Assembly: GCF_900537175.1 (NCBI RefSeq)
Contig: NZ_LS999833.1
Location: forward strand, 744,001 to 808,000
Direction of reading: 5' to 3'
DNA from: Lentilitoribacter sp. Alg239-R112
GTDB taxonomy: Bacteria; Pseudomonadota; Alphaproteobacteria; Rhizobiales; Rhizobiaceae
DNA length: 64,000 bases
Part shown: positions 35,826 to 45,081 of the stretch, piece by piece
How the letters are laid out: every line of letters starts with the position of its first letter
Position numbering within the stretch: position 1 is the first letter of the stretch
Position numbers and translations under genes: made by a program
The notes under the pieces: model-generated
Databases searched by the model: none
Told to the model about the DNA's origin: nothing
Seen by the model: only the letters and a program-made list of their open reading frames with translations

Positions 35826-36803
35826 ATGAAAATTGCTATTCTAGATGATTGGTTCGATACGCTTAAAAAGCTACCATCGTTTGAAAAACTAAACGAACAT
35901 CACGTGACTGTTTTTAATGATCACGTCAAAGACATCAATATCTTAGCTGAACGCCTCGCAGACATTGATGCGCTTGTTCTTTTTCGTGAGCGTACGCAAA
36001 TTGCAGCGCAATTATTAGACAAGTTGCCGAATTTAAAATTAATTAGCCAGCGTAGTGTTTATCCTCATGTTGATGTGGATGCGTGCACAAAAAACAACGT
36101 GCTTTTATGTTCAAATATGCATGCAGGGACGCCTTCATTTGCAACCGTTGAACATGTTTGGGCACTCATCCTTGCAAGCTACCGGCAGATACCTCAACAA
36201 GTCGCTTCTCTTAAAAACGGAGAATGGCAAATGGGGGTGGGCCGAACTCTTCAAGGTCGAACACTTGGGCTTTATGGCTATGGGCGGATCGCAAAAGGGG
36301 TTGAGCATATCGCACAAGCCTTTGGCATGAACGTGATCTGGTGGGGATCACAAAACGGTCAGCAACGCCTTAAAGATGATGGGAAAAACATCGCTTCATC
36401 GCGGGAAGATTTTTTCGCAAGACCAGACATAATTTCCGTTCATGTGCGCATGAAGCCAGAGACCAAAGGCATCATAACAGCTGATGATTTTTCAAGTATG
36501 CGCGATGATGCGGTGTTTATAAATACCTCGCGCGCGGGGTTAATCGAGCCAAACGCGCTGCTTGAAGCTCTTAGTAAAGGTCATCCTGGGACAGCTGCAA
36601 TTGATGTGCTTGATAAGGAACCAATTACTTGGAAAGATGATCCGTTGGCCTCACATCCAAGTGTGATCGCAACGCCGCATATTGGATTTGTAACCGAAGA
36701 TGAATACGAGCTGCAGTTTAGCGATATTTATGATCAGATTGTTGCTTATGCCAAAGGTGCTCCGATTAATATGATCAATCCTGAGGTATATCAAAATGAC
36801 TAA
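35826..36803 (+). CDS. D-2-hydroxyacid dehydrogenase (NAD-dependent)
   Basis: A 325-residue enzyme of the D-isomer-specific 2-hydroxyacid dehydrogenase family. The NAD loop is GRTLGLYGYGRIAKGVE. Catalytic residues are Arg in VHVRMKPETKG, Glu in DVLDKEP and His in TPHIGF. It catalyses reversible oxidation of a 2-hydroxyacid to a 2-keto acid. In this operon the substrate is probably a product of tricarboxylate breakdown. Its stop overlaps the TcuA-like start by 8 bp. Confidence 0.9.
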   Translation: MKIAILDDWFDTLKKLPSFEKLNEHHVTVFNDHVKDINILAERLADIDALVLFRERTQIAAQLLDKLPNLKLISQRSVYPHVDVDACTKNNVLLCSNMHAGTPSFATVEHVWALILASYRQIPQQVASLKNGEWQMGVGRTLQGRTLGLYGYGRIAKGVEHIAQAFGMNVIWWGSQNGQQRLKDDGKNIASSREDFFARPDIISVHVRMKPETKGIITADDFSSMRDDAVFINTSRAGLIEPNALLEALSKGHPGTAAIDVLDKEPITWKDDPLASHPSVIATPHIGFVTEDEYELQFSDIYDQIVAYAKGAPINMINPEVYQND

Positions 36804-38304
36804 AAACCCAGACATCATAGCAGACGTTATTGTTGTTGGTTCAGGAAATGCGGCTCTTTGCGCCGGGATTGCAGCCATAGAAAAAGGTGCGGATGTTTTA
36901 ATCATCGAAAAGGCGAATGAGGAGCTTGCGGGTGGAAATTCGAAATATACCGCGGGCGCGATGCGCTTTGTTTATAATTCAAATCAAGACCTCTTGCCAT
37001 TATTGAAATCTCCTGAAGATACGCGCCTGTCAAACACTGATTTTGGCTCATATACAGCTGACAAATTTCGTAACGACCTGCTTGGGTTTAATGATGGCCG
37101 CGCATTATCGGTTGAGCAAAATATCCTAATTGATCACTCATATGAAACCATGCTTTGGCTTGCGGAAAATGGCATTAAGTTTGAACCTATTTATGAGCGT
37201 CAATCATTTGAAAAAGACGGACGCTTTGTCTTTTGGGGCGGGTTAACGCTCGCAGCCGATGGTGAAGGTGTTGGTCTTGTCGACGCTGAACTTGAAGTGT
37301 TCAAAAACAAAGGTGGTCGCATTCGACATAATTGCTCGGGTGTGGAACTCATCATACAAAATAACACTGTAATTGGCATCAGAGTGGAAGATGAAAATGG
37401 TGTTCAAGACGAGTTATTTGCAAGTGCAATTATTCTTGGCTCTGGCGGTTTTGAAGCAAACTCAGAACTTCGCAAGAAATATATCGGTTCAGATTGGGAT
37501 AAGGCGAAGGTTCGCGGCACCCCGCATAATACCGGCCAGGGGCTTAAAATGGCGCTTGAATTGGGCGCATCGGAATATGGGTTTTATAAGGGCTGCCACG
37601 CAACCCCGATGGATTTACATATGAAAAACTATGGAAATCTGGACATCCCGCATTTTGAGCGAAAAAACTATCGTAAGATCTGCTATTTCCTTGGCATTAT
37701 GCTGAACGCTAATGGTGAGCGTTTCGTTGATGAAGGGATAGATTTCCGCAATTACACCTATGCCCAATTTGGCCGAGCAATCATCGAACAACCGGGGCAT
37801 TTTGCCTGGCAAATCTTCGATGCAAAAGTCGATGACTTGTTATACGGCGAATATACTTTTCATGATGCGCATTTCGTTGAGGCGGATACGCTCGATGAAC
37901 TGGTCGATAAACTCGATGGTATCGAAGATAAAAATGCTGCACGTAATACAATTGATAAGTTTAATAACGCCGTGGATCAAAACACGTCTTTTGATCCTAC
38001 GATAAAAGACGGAAAATGCACACATGGTCTTGAATTAGCGAAATCAAACTGGGCGCAGGTTTTTGATAAGCCACCCTTTAAAGCCTATCCTGTTACCTGT
38101 GGGATTACGTTCACCTATGGCGGCTTGAAGGTAAACGAAAATGGCAATGTGCTAACCGAAAATGGTGAAATTATTGATGGGTTGTATGCCTGCGGTGAGC
38201 TGGTTGGCGGAGTGTTTTTTAACGGTTATCCAGGTGGGGCAGGCTTAACATCGGGTGCTGTATTTGGTCGTCGCGCTGGCTATGGGGCGGCAAAATCCAT
38301 CTAG
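36796..38304 (+). CDS. tcuA: FAD-dependent tricarballylate dehydrogenase-like protein
   Basis: A 502-residue flavoprotein of the fumarate reductase/succinate dehydrogenase flavoprotein family. The FAD-binding loop is VIVVGSGNAALCAGIAAIEKGA. The segments NSKYTAGAMRF, RTPHNTGQGLKMALELGA and CGELVGGVFFNGYPGGAGLTSG match TcuA, which oxidises tricarballylate to cis-aconitate. No tcuB electron-transfer gene is beside it. With the TTT transporter and PrpF-type isomerase 2-7 kb away it fits a tricarballylate or aconitate route. Related 3-ketosteroid or urocanate reductases are less likely. Confidence 0.85.
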   Translation: MTKNPDIIADVIVVGSGNAALCAGIAAIEKGADVLIIEKANEELAGGNSKYTAGAMRFVYNSNQDLLPLLKSPEDTRLSNTDFGSYTADKFRNDLLGFNDGRALSVEQNILIDHSYETMLWLAENGIKFEPIYERQSFEKDGRFVFWGGLTLAADGEGVGLVDAELEVFKNKGGRIRHNCSGVELIIQNNTVIGIRVEDENGVQDELFASAIILGSGGFEANSELRKKYIGSDWDKAKVRGTPHNTGQGLKMALELGASEYGFYKGCHATPMDLHMKNYGNLDIPHFERKNYRKICYFLGIMLNANGERFVDEGIDFRNYTYAQFGRAIIEQPGHFAWQIFDAKVDDLLYGEYTFHDAHFVEADTLDELVDKLDGIEDKNAARNTIDKFNNAVDQNTSFDPTIKDGKCTHGLELAKSNWAQVFDKPPFKAYPVTCGITFTYGGLKVNENGNVLTENGEIIDGLYACGELVGGVFFNGYPGGAGLTSGAVFGRRAGYGAAKSI

Positions 38305-38389
38305 CCAAAGCATGCCTGATATATCAAAATCGCACACCTACTCACATGCAAATAATGCTATGTTCTTGGTGTATAGAAGGAAAGTAAAA

Positions 38390-38530
38390 ATGAGACAGTT
38401 AAACTTCTTTAGTCAAATTAGAGCTGCTCAAAACATGACAAATGCATTTGAGCGAAACAGAAAATTTTCTTCAAAAGACCTTGAAACTTTGGGCCTCCCG
38501 TCAAAGCTTGCAGATCGTTTCCAGAAGTAA
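38390..38530 (+). CDS. Small basic DUF1127-like protein
   Basis: A 46-residue protein (MRQLNFFSQIRAAQN...) with a promoter-like AT-rich upstream and GAAGGA before ATG 38390. The second half (FSSKDLETLGLPSKLADRF) resembles the helix-turn of DUF1127/YjiS small proteins, in which L-x-D/T-[IL]-G-[LI] recurs. DUF1127 proteins bind RNA or act in phosphate and stress responses in alphaproteobacteria. The match is by eye, so the family is tentative, but the coding nature is well supported. Confidence 0.6.
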   Translation: MRQLNFFSQIRAAQNMTNAFERNRKFSSKDLETLGLPSKLADRFQK

Positions 38531-38539
38531 GTATTTCGC

Positions 38540-39898
38540 TTATTTGGGTTTCGGCAATATGATTGAGATGGTTTTTCCTCCACCGTTCTCACCAGCTTTA
38601 TTGACGAGATAACCACCGTGATTCGCACTTACATCTTTGGCGATTGCCAAGCCTAATCCAGAGCCAGAATGAGCATTGTCATTTGTATAAAACGGTTGGC
38701 AATATTGGAAAAACTCTTCATCTGAAATCGGTTGGCCATCATCGCTAATTTGTATGAGAATATTGTCATTCTCAGTAAGCAACGAGACTGATACTTTTGC
38801 GTTGTGAGGCGAATATTTAACTGCGTTATCCATCAAGTTCACTATTGCTTCTCGGATGAGAACTTTATCGCCTTTTAGCCAAATTTCCTTCGCCACATCA
38901 GTTGAAAAGTCTTGATCTTTTTCAATCGCTTTTGGCGCAACAGAGCGTGCAGCGTCCAGCGTCAGCTCGGATAAATCAAACGTCTCGCCAGCGTCCTTTT
39001 CAATTGCATTTGCCCGCGCATTGGTCAGCATCTGGCTAACAAGTTCGCTAGTTTGATCACTCACGCTTACAACTTGCTTGAGGCTTTGATTTCTTGCTTT
39101 TCCATCTTTTGCCTGAAGCGCGACTTCTGCTTGCACTTTTAATGCTGCAATTGGATTGCGTAGCTGGTGGGCAGCATCGCCAATAAAACGCTCTCGGTTA
39201 GTTTTTGAACGCGCCACGCGCGCAAACAAATCATTCATTGATGCAACAATGCCTTTCAACTCAATCGGCATCTGGCGCTTTATCGGGGTTAAGTCGAGCG
39301 GCGTTCTAGTATCAATCGCTTGCTGTAGTCGTCTTAAGGGTTGAAGACCTTGGGTAACCGCAAACCAAACGATCACACCTGCGGCGATCACGAGAGCTGC
39401 AAGGCGGATGAGAGAACGACCAAACAAGCTTAATGTTAGATCAGCACGCTGAGTTGTTTCCTGCCATGTGGTGATCGTCGTCCAACCGTTCAGATCGCGC
39501 CCAGACAATAGCTGGCGCATGGTCGTCACACGAACTGTATTTCCCTGATAGCTTCCATCATAAAATATAGGGACACCATCTTCTAGTTTGATATTGCCGG
39601 GTAATCTGGGGTATCCGCTATAGCCAGTTACAAAGGCACCATTAGGGCCTAACATATGGTAGAAAAACTCATCGCCCAAATTTTCCGTAAGCACTTTAAG
39701 TGTTTGCTCTGCAAGCAGGGTTCCGTTGGATGCCACTACATTTTCTGAAATCGTCAGCATAGCGGCGAGTAGCGTTTTATCATGTAGATCATTTGAAATT
39801 TTTTGCGCAGAAACGAACGTTTCTATCGACACAATAACGGCCACTGCAGTGAGCGGAATAATCAACCACAATAATAATCGCCTGCGTATGGATGTCAT
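38540..39898 (-). CDS. tctE: Sensor histidine kinase, TctE type
   Basis: A 452-residue kinase. The N-terminal helix (about 8-30), a periplasmic sensor domain (about 35-160), a second helix (RLAALVIAAGVIVWFAVTQG), HAMP, H-box GDAAHQLRNPIAALK with His244, N-box (NLMDNAVKYS) and G-boxes (GSGLGLAIAKDV) are all visible. The FIGDAAHQLRNP form is characteristic of TctE. It overlaps tctD by 4 bp, and the pair is divergent from tctC, matching the tricarboxylate-responsive TctDE system. Confidence 0.92.
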   Translation of the reverse strand: MTSIRRRLLLWLIIPLTAVAVIVSIETFVSAQKISNDLHDKTLLAAMLTISENVVASNGTLLAEQTLKVLTENLGDEFFYHMLGPNGAFVTGYSGYPRLPGNIKLEDGVPIFYDGSYQGNTVRVTTMRQLLSGRDLNGWTTITTWQETTQRADLTLSLFGRSLIRLAALVIAAGVIVWFAVTQGLQPLRRLQQAIDTRTPLDLTPIKRQMPIELKGIVASMNDLFARVARSKTNRERFIGDAAHQLRNPIAALKVQAEVALQAKDGKARNQSLKQVVSVSDQTSELVSQMLTNARANAIEKDAGETFDLSELTLDAARSVAPKAIEKDQDFSTDVAKEIWLKGDKVLIREAIVNLMDNAVKYSPHNAKVSVSLLTENDNILIQISDDGQPISDEEFFQYCQPFYTNDNAHSGSGLGLAIAKDVSANHGGYLVNKAGENGGGKTISIILPKPK

Positions 39899-40563
39899 GA
39901 TGTTTCCCTAAAGCAATATCCAAGTCCGCGAACGGTTTTGATGCAAGAACCATAATCACCAAATTTCTTTCGAAGTCTGTGCACATAAAGTTCAACAGTA
40001 CTGTCTTCGACATCCGCCCCAGCACCATATAAATGCGTGATGATCTGTTGTTTGGAAATCACATGCCCGCGCCGATTAAGTAAAATCTCGGCAAGCGCAA
40101 ATTCGCGCCGCGGCAAATCCAATTGTTCTCCATGAAGGCGAATTTCGCGCGCAGTCACATCAAATTCAATTTCGCCGAAAGTTAGAACCTTGGCGATATC
40201 TTTTTCTGATCGTCTAAGCAGAGCACGGGCTCTTGCTTTCAGTTCAGCTAAATCAAATGGCTTGGTCATGTAATCATCAGCACCCAAATCTAGACCGCCA
40301 ATTTTATCGTTGATTGTATCCTTTGCAGTGAGCATAAGAATAGGGGTTTGAATTTCGTGTCGCCTAAGTGAACTTAAAACATCAAGGCCCGATTTGCCCG
40401 GTAGATTGATATCTAGAATGATCAGATCAACGGTTTCTTGTGTAAGAAATTGATTTGCAGAAACCCCATCATGCAGCTCATCCACCCCATGGCCATCGTC
40501 GCGAAATGCACGCGCGATCCCATCCGCCAATGGCCTGTTATCCTCTACAACTGCAATTCTCAT
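39895..40563 (-). CDS. tctD: OmpR-family response regulator, TctD type
   Basis: A 222-residue regulator. The receiver has MRIAVVEDNRPLADGIARAF with Asp51 in LIILDINLPGKSG. The DNA-binding domain has LPRREFALAEILLNRRGHV and VELYVHRLRKKFG. The start at ATG 40563 fits the family length exactly. It probably activates tctC and the downstream transporter genes through the repeats at 40580-40622. Confidence 0.92.
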   Translation of the reverse strand: MRIAVVEDNRPLADGIARAFRDDGHGVDELHDGVSANQFLTQETVDLIILDINLPGKSGLDVLSSLRRHEIQTPILMLTAKDTINDKIGGLDLGADDYMTKPFDLAELKARARALLRRSEKDIAKVLTFGEIEFDVTAREIRLHGEQLDLPRREFALAEILLNRRGHVISKQQIITHLYGAGADVEDSTVELYVHRLRKKFGDYGSCIKTVRGLGYCFRETS

Positions 40564-40579
40564 CGTCTATCCAATGCCA

Positions 40580-40622
40580 ATTTAAAAAACTTTCCCCATT
40601 TAAAAAACTTTCATCGTGAAAG
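40580..40622. promoter_or_regulatory. Direct repeats upstream of tctD/tctC, likely TctD site
   Basis: The 15-mer ATTTAAAAAACTTTC occurs at 40580-40594 and 40598-40612, 18 bp apart, and overlaps a hairpin-like ctttca-tcg-tgaaag at 40607-40621. OmpR-type regulators bind direct repeats on nearby turns of the helix, so this is a good candidate TctD site in the divergent promoter region. Confidence 0.6.
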
Positions 40623-40743
40623 CTGAATGAAAGGTTCGCCATTTACTCATATGTTTGTCAACATAGTATTTGGGAAAATACAGTTGCCTGCGGTTCATTG
40701 CTTCATTGCGTAAGCCGTAGAGATAAATTCTTGGGAGGAATAT

Positions 40744-41829
40744 ATGAAAACTCTAACTAAACTTGCTTTGACTGCATCTGCAGCAGCAATGGCTTTGTCT
40801 ATGGTAACATCAGCAAACGCGATGGATATGTCAGGCAAAACAATCGAATGGACAATTCCATTTTCAGAAACTGGTGGTTCGGCTAAGTGGGCAAATTTCT
40901 TTGCTCCGCTTTTATCAGAAGCATTGCCAGGTGCACCAACTGTTGTTGTTAAATTTATGCCAGGTGCTGGTTCAACCAAAGGTGCAAACTGGTTCCAGCA
41001 GCAAAAAGATGGTGATGGATCTGTTATGTTCGGCTCATCTGGTTCAACTCAATTCCCTTATCTTTTGGGCGATCCACGTGTGAAATACGAGTACAAAGAC
41101 TGGAACCCTGTTATGGCAACAGGAACTGGCGGTGTTGCGTATCTAAACGCCGAAGCTGGCGCAAAATTTGATGGTTCAGCTAATGGTCTTAAAGACATGA
41201 ACTTCATTTATGGTTCACAAGGTGCAACACGTCTTGATCTTGTTCCGCTTCTTGCTTGGCAAATGCTTGGCATGAATGTTGAGCCTGTATTTGGCATTAA
41301 AGGTCGCGGTGATGGTCGTCTAATGTTCGAGCGTGGCGAAGCAAACATCGATTACCAAACAACATCAGGATATCTTGGCGGTTCAGCACCATTGGTCGAA
41401 GCAGGCACTGCCGTACCGATGATGTCTTGGGGTTCATTAGATAGCGATGGCAATATTGTTCGCGATCCAACATTCCCTGATATGCCGACATTTAAAGAAG
41501 TGTGTGAAGCAACAGACGGATGTGAAACGTCTGGTGAAGCATGGGATGCATGGAAAGCGTTCTTTGTAGCAGGCTTCCCGTCTCAGAAAATCGCGTTCCT
41601 GCCTGCTGGTACAGATCAAGCAATTATCGATGCATTTGTAACAGCATTTGCTGCAGTGAAAGCTCGCCCAGACTTCGCTGAAATTTCAGCAAAACGCGTT
41701 GGCAAATATCCGATGTATGTGGGCGATGAGGCTGTAAAAGCTTTGGGCGTGGCAACAACAGTGCCAGATTCAGCGAAAGCCTTTGTGACTAATTGGCTCA
41801 AAGAAGCCTACGGTATTGAGCTGAACTAA
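40744..41829 (+). CDS. tctC: Tripartite tricarboxylate transporter substrate-binding protein
   Basis: A 361-residue periplasmic binding protein. The signal peptide is MKTLTKLALTASAAAMALSM...ANA, with cleavage near residue 26. The mature part has the Bug/TctC marks (IEWTIPFSETGGSAKWANFF, VKFMPGAGSTKGANWF, GSQGATRLDLVPLLAWQMLG). It captures the tricarboxylate or related acid and delivers it to the TctA/TctB membrane part. ATG 40744 follows GGGAGGA. A hairpin follows the gene before tctA. Confidence 0.92.
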   Translation: MKTLTKLALTASAAAMALSMVTSANAMDMSGKTIEWTIPFSETGGSAKWANFFAPLLSEALPGAPTVVVKFMPGAGSTKGANWFQQQKDGDGSVMFGSSGSTQFPYLLGDPRVKYEYKDWNPVMATGTGGVAYLNAEAGAKFDGSANGLKDMNFIYGSQGATRLDLVPLLAWQMLGMNVEPVFGIKGRGDGRLMFERGEANIDYQTTSGYLGGSAPLVEAGTAVPMMSWGSLDSDGNIVRDPTFPDMPTFKEVCEATDGCETSGEAWDAWKAFFVAGFPSQKIAFLPAGTDQAIIDAFVTAFAAVKARPDFAEISAKRVGKYPMYVGDEAVKALGVATTVPDSAKAFVTNWLKEAYGIELN

Positions 41830-41842
41830 CAGCTTTAATTTT

Positions 41843-41869
41843 GGCTCTGTCGCTCACCGCGGCAGGGCC
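41843..41869 (+). terminator. Intercistronic hairpin between tctC and tctA
   Basis: ggctctg and cagggcc pair over 7 positions (one G-T) with an interior of 13 bases, followed by ttcataaaataaattt. It sits between the binding-protein and permease genes, so it may allow partial termination, as at 180-208. Confidence 0.5.
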
Positions 41870-41905
41870 TTCATAAAATAAATTTGTAATCTATTGGAGG
41901 CCGGA

Positions 41906-43942
41906 ATGGACGTCTTTACTCAGGCGTTACCAGCCCTTGGCGACGCATTTGCGCTCATACTTCAACCCATCGTACTGGGATATCTCATCCTTGGCGTGGT
42001 GATGGGTTTATGTATTGGCGTGTTCCCTGGATTAGGCGGGATCGCTGGATTATCTCTCTTATTGCCATTTATGTTCGGCATGGATCCAATCCTTGGTCTT
42101 GCGTTGATGATCGGCATGGTCGCTGTGGTGCCCACATCCGATACGTTCGCATCGGTATTGATGGGTATTCCGGGTTCTTCAGCTTCGCAGGCAACTGTGC
42201 TTGATGGATTTCCAATGGCCAAAAAGGGGGAGGCTGCTCGGGCGCTCTCAGCCGCGTTTGCGTCGTCCTTGTTTGGCGGATTGATCGGTGCCTCTTTTCT
42301 AACGGTCTTCATTTTGGTTGCGCGGCCAATTGTATTGTCTTTCGGCCTTCCCGAAATGCTGATGATCACCATTTTAGGCCTTTCAATGGTTGCTATTCTT
42401 GCCGGTAGGGTAGCGATTAAAGGCATAGCAGCCGCCGGTCTTGGTCTTGTTGTGGGCACCATTGGTGAAGCGGATGCAGGTGGTAGCTTGCGCATGGCAA
42501 GTTATGACATTCCATATCTCACTGATGGTCTAAAACTTGTCATCGTCGGCTTGGGAATCTTTGCTATTCCAGAAATCATTTCTTTGTTGAGACAAGACCG
42601 AGCGATCTCAAAATCCGCAACTTTGGGTGCGGGATGGTTTGAGGGCGTTAAAGACTGGTGGGCAAATATCTGGCTGTCGGTTCGCTGTTCTATCATCGGT
42701 GTTGTTGTTGGTATCATCCCAGGTTTAGGTGGATCGGTGGTCGATTGGATCGCCTATGGTCATTCGGTTCAAACCACAAAAGATAAATCCAACTTTGGCA
42801 GTGGCGAAGTCCGCGGTGTTATTGGGCCGGAAAGCTCAAACAATGCCAAAGAAGGCGGTGGGTTGGTCCCAACATTGCTATTTGGTATTCCCGGTTCAGG
42901 CTCAATGGCGATTTTCATCGGAGCGGTGGCGTTATTAGGTTCAGGTTCAATTGAAGTTGGCCCTTCAATGCTAAAAGACAATCTAAACTTCACCTATTCG
43001 ATTGTTTGGCTGCTTGCACTTGCCAATGTTGTGGGAACGGTTTTGTGCATTGCCTCATCAGGGATGATCGCAAAATTAACGACCATCAGATTTACCCTGC
43101 TAGCACCATTTCTATTCATGCTGATCTCGTTTGCTGCGTTTCAATCAGGCCAAAACTTTGCCGATCTTGTTGCGCTATTTGCTATTGGTTTACTGGGAAT
43201 TTTCCTTCGCCGATTTGATTGGTCACGCCCGGCATTTCTAATTGGATTTGTGTTGTCCAATCCAGTTGAGAAATTTACCAATCAGGCTTTCCAAATTGCA
43301 CGTTTTCGTTTTCGCGAAAGTATGGAAGCTGGTCTTGAATATATCTTTAGCCCGATAGTTCTTGTGCTTTTGGTCATAACGGTTATTTCCATCGCAATTG
43401 GCATCCGTCAGGCAAAATCCATTTTGGCAGAGGGCGATGTGAAATCAGGTTCTAAACGTGCACCGTTTATTTTCCTCAGTTTGATCACGGCTTATTTCGT
43501 TGTCACATACTGGAATGCCTCGCTGATCAGTGACAGAATGATGGGGGACAAAATCATCCCGATGGTGATCTCAATCGTCGCGATTATCTGTTGTCTTGTT
43601 TTGATCGTTAAAATGATCCGACAGCCAGAAACAGATATGATTTTCGCTGACCGTGAGGCTGATGGAGAAGATGCGGAAGCTGCTCATGGTTTGTGGCCAA
43701 CTTTGGCATGGTTTGCTGGATTACTAGCACTCAGCGGTTTATTTGGCTTCATCATTGCTTTGGGTATTTTCCTATTAAGTTTCTTTAAAATTCGTGCCGG
43801 TGAAACTTGGCGTAAATCTGTAATGCTGACCGTTATTGGTGTTGTGTTTATGTGCTTTATGGCATGGACGTTAAATCGTGATTTTCCTCCTGGTTTGTTG
43901 CAGGATTTTGTTGATCTGCCTTGGCCTCTTGGGAGCGCTTAG
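41906..43942 (+). CDS. tctA: TTT permease, TctA fused to a TctB-like domain
   Basis: A 678-residue membrane protein. Residues 1 to about 495 are TctA with the family signature near the N-terminus (GIFPGLGGIAGLSLLLPFMFG), a second copy of the pattern (GIIPGLGGSVVDWIAYGHS) and GPESSNNAKEGGGLVPTLLFG. From about residue 510 a further set of four or so helices (FIFLSLITAYFVVTYW... TLAWFAGLLALSGLFGFIIALG) has the size and topology of the small subunit TctB, for which no separate gene exists here. Start at ATG 41906 behind TTGGAGG. Confidence 0.92.
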   Translation: MDVFTQALPALGDAFALILQPIVLGYLILGVVMGLCIGVFPGLGGIAGLSLLLPFMFGMDPILGLALMIGMVAVVPTSDTFASVLMGIPGSSASQATVLDGFPMAKKGEAARALSAAFASSLFGGLIGASFLTVFILVARPIVLSFGLPEMLMITILGLSMVAILAGRVAIKGIAAAGLGLVVGTIGEADAGGSLRMASYDIPYLTDGLKLVIVGLGIFAIPEIISLLRQDRAISKSATLGAGWFEGVKDWWANIWLSVRCSIIGVVVGIIPGLGGSVVDWIAYGHSVQTTKDKSNFGSGEVRGVIGPESSNNAKEGGGLVPTLLFGIPGSGSMAIFIGAVALLGSGSIEVGPSMLKDNLNFTYSIVWLLALANVVGTVLCIASSGMIAKLTTIRFTLLAPFLFMLISFAAFQSGQNFADLVALFAIGLLGIFLRRFDWSRPAFLIGFVLSNPVEKFTNQAFQIARFRFRESMEAGLEYIFSPIVLVLLVITVISIAIGIRQAKSILAEGDVKSGSKRAPFIFLSLITAYFVVTYWNASLISDRMMGDKIIPMVISIVAIICCLVLIVKMIRQPETDMIFADREADGEDAEAAHGLWPTLAWFAGLLALSGLFGFIIALGIFLLSFFKIRAGETWRKSVMLTVIGVVFMCFMAWTLNRDFPPGLLQDFVDLPWPLGSA

Positions 43943-43944
43943 AT

Positions 43945-45036
43945 ATGAAACAGCGTGAAATTCCCTGTGTGCTAATGCGAGGAGGAACCTCCAAAGGGCC
44001 GTATTTCAATCGCAAAGATTTGCCAGAAGATCTGGATCAGCTTTCAGAGGTTTTAATCGCCGCAGTAGGCGCAGGGCATTCGCTGAACATTGATGGCATT
44101 GGTGGCGGCAGTGCCGTGACAACAAAAGTTGCGATGTTATCGCAATCTAATGATGACTGGGCGGATATTGATTATTTTTTTGCCCAAGTTTCGGTTGATG
44201 AAAGACGTGTAGATTATTCACCAACATGCGGAAACATATTAGCAGGTGTTGGACCTGCGGCTATCGAAATGGGTTTGATGCCCATAATGGGTGAGACAAC
44301 AGCCGTTAAAATCCTAAGTACCAATACAGGCGCGCGCGTGGAAGCGATTATCGAAACTCCATCTAATAATGAAGTAGCGCATGTAAACTACCAGGGCGCG
44401 GCCAGCGTGAATGGTGTGCCGGGAACCGCAGCGCCAATTGTTTTGAATTTCAAGGATGTTATCGGGTCAAAAACCGGGAAATTATTTCCCACTGGCAATG
44501 CGATGGATATGATCGATGGTATTGAATTAACCTGCATTGATGTTGCAATGCCAATGGTTATTGGTCGTGCGACCGATTTTGGGATCACTGGTTATGAGAC
44601 GCGTGAAGAGTTAGACAAAAACAAAAAACTGTTTGAATTATTCGAACCACTTCGCATAAAAGCTGGGGAACTCATGGGCCTTGGCGATGTGGGTAAATCA
44701 GTTGTTCCTAAGTTCGGTCTTCTGGCCCCACCAAAAGAAGGTGGTGCAATTGCCGCGCGCTACTTTATGCCATGGACGGCGCATCCCGCATTTGCGGTCA
44801 CAGGTTCTATTTGCACAGGTTCGTGCTTATTAGCGTCCAATACAGTTGCTGAAGGTTTGGCCGTTACTCCAAATGAAAACCCAGCAAAAATAAAGATAGA
44901 ACATCCAACAGGGTCAATTGATGTGATATTTGATTATGGCATCGACAAGCATGGATTTGAATTACATTCCGCAGGTCTGCTACGCACATCTCGCAAACTT
45001 TTCGATGGTAAGGTCTGTATCCCAGCTTATATTTAG
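43945..45036 (+). CDS. PrpF-family isomerase (aconitate isomerase / oxalomesaconate tautomerase type)
   Basis: A 363-residue protein of the PrpF/diaminopimelate-epimerase-like fold. Marks are IPCVLMRGGTSKGPYF, DGIGGGSAVTTKVAML, YSPTCGNILAGVGPAAIE (with the catalytic-type Cys) and VNYQGAASVNGVPGTAAPI. Members interconvert trans- and cis-aconitate, 2-methylaconitate or oxalomesaconate. It begins 2 bp after tctA, so it is in the transporter operon. With a TcuA-like dehydrogenase nearby, a role in aconitate handling is most likely. Confidence 0.9.
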   Translation: MKQREIPCVLMRGGTSKGPYFNRKDLPEDLDQLSEVLIAAVGAGHSLNIDGIGGGSAVTTKVAMLSQSNDDWADIDYFFAQVSVDERRVDYSPTCGNILAGVGPAAIEMGLMPIMGETTAVKILSTNTGARVEAIIETPSNNEVAHVNYQGAASVNGVPGTAAPIVLNFKDVIGSKTGKLFPTGNAMDMIDGIELTCIDVAMPMVIGRATDFGITGYETREELDKNKKLFELFEPLRIKAGELMGLGDVGKSVVPKFGLLAPPKEGGAIAARYFMPWTAHPAFAVTGSICTGSCLLASNTVAEGLAVTPNENPAKIKIEHPTGSIDVIFDYGIDKHGFELHSAGLLRTSRKLFDGKVCIPAYI

Positions 45037-45081
45037 AACTTAATTAGTTTTACGCACTATCTACGATCAAGAGTAAAATAC

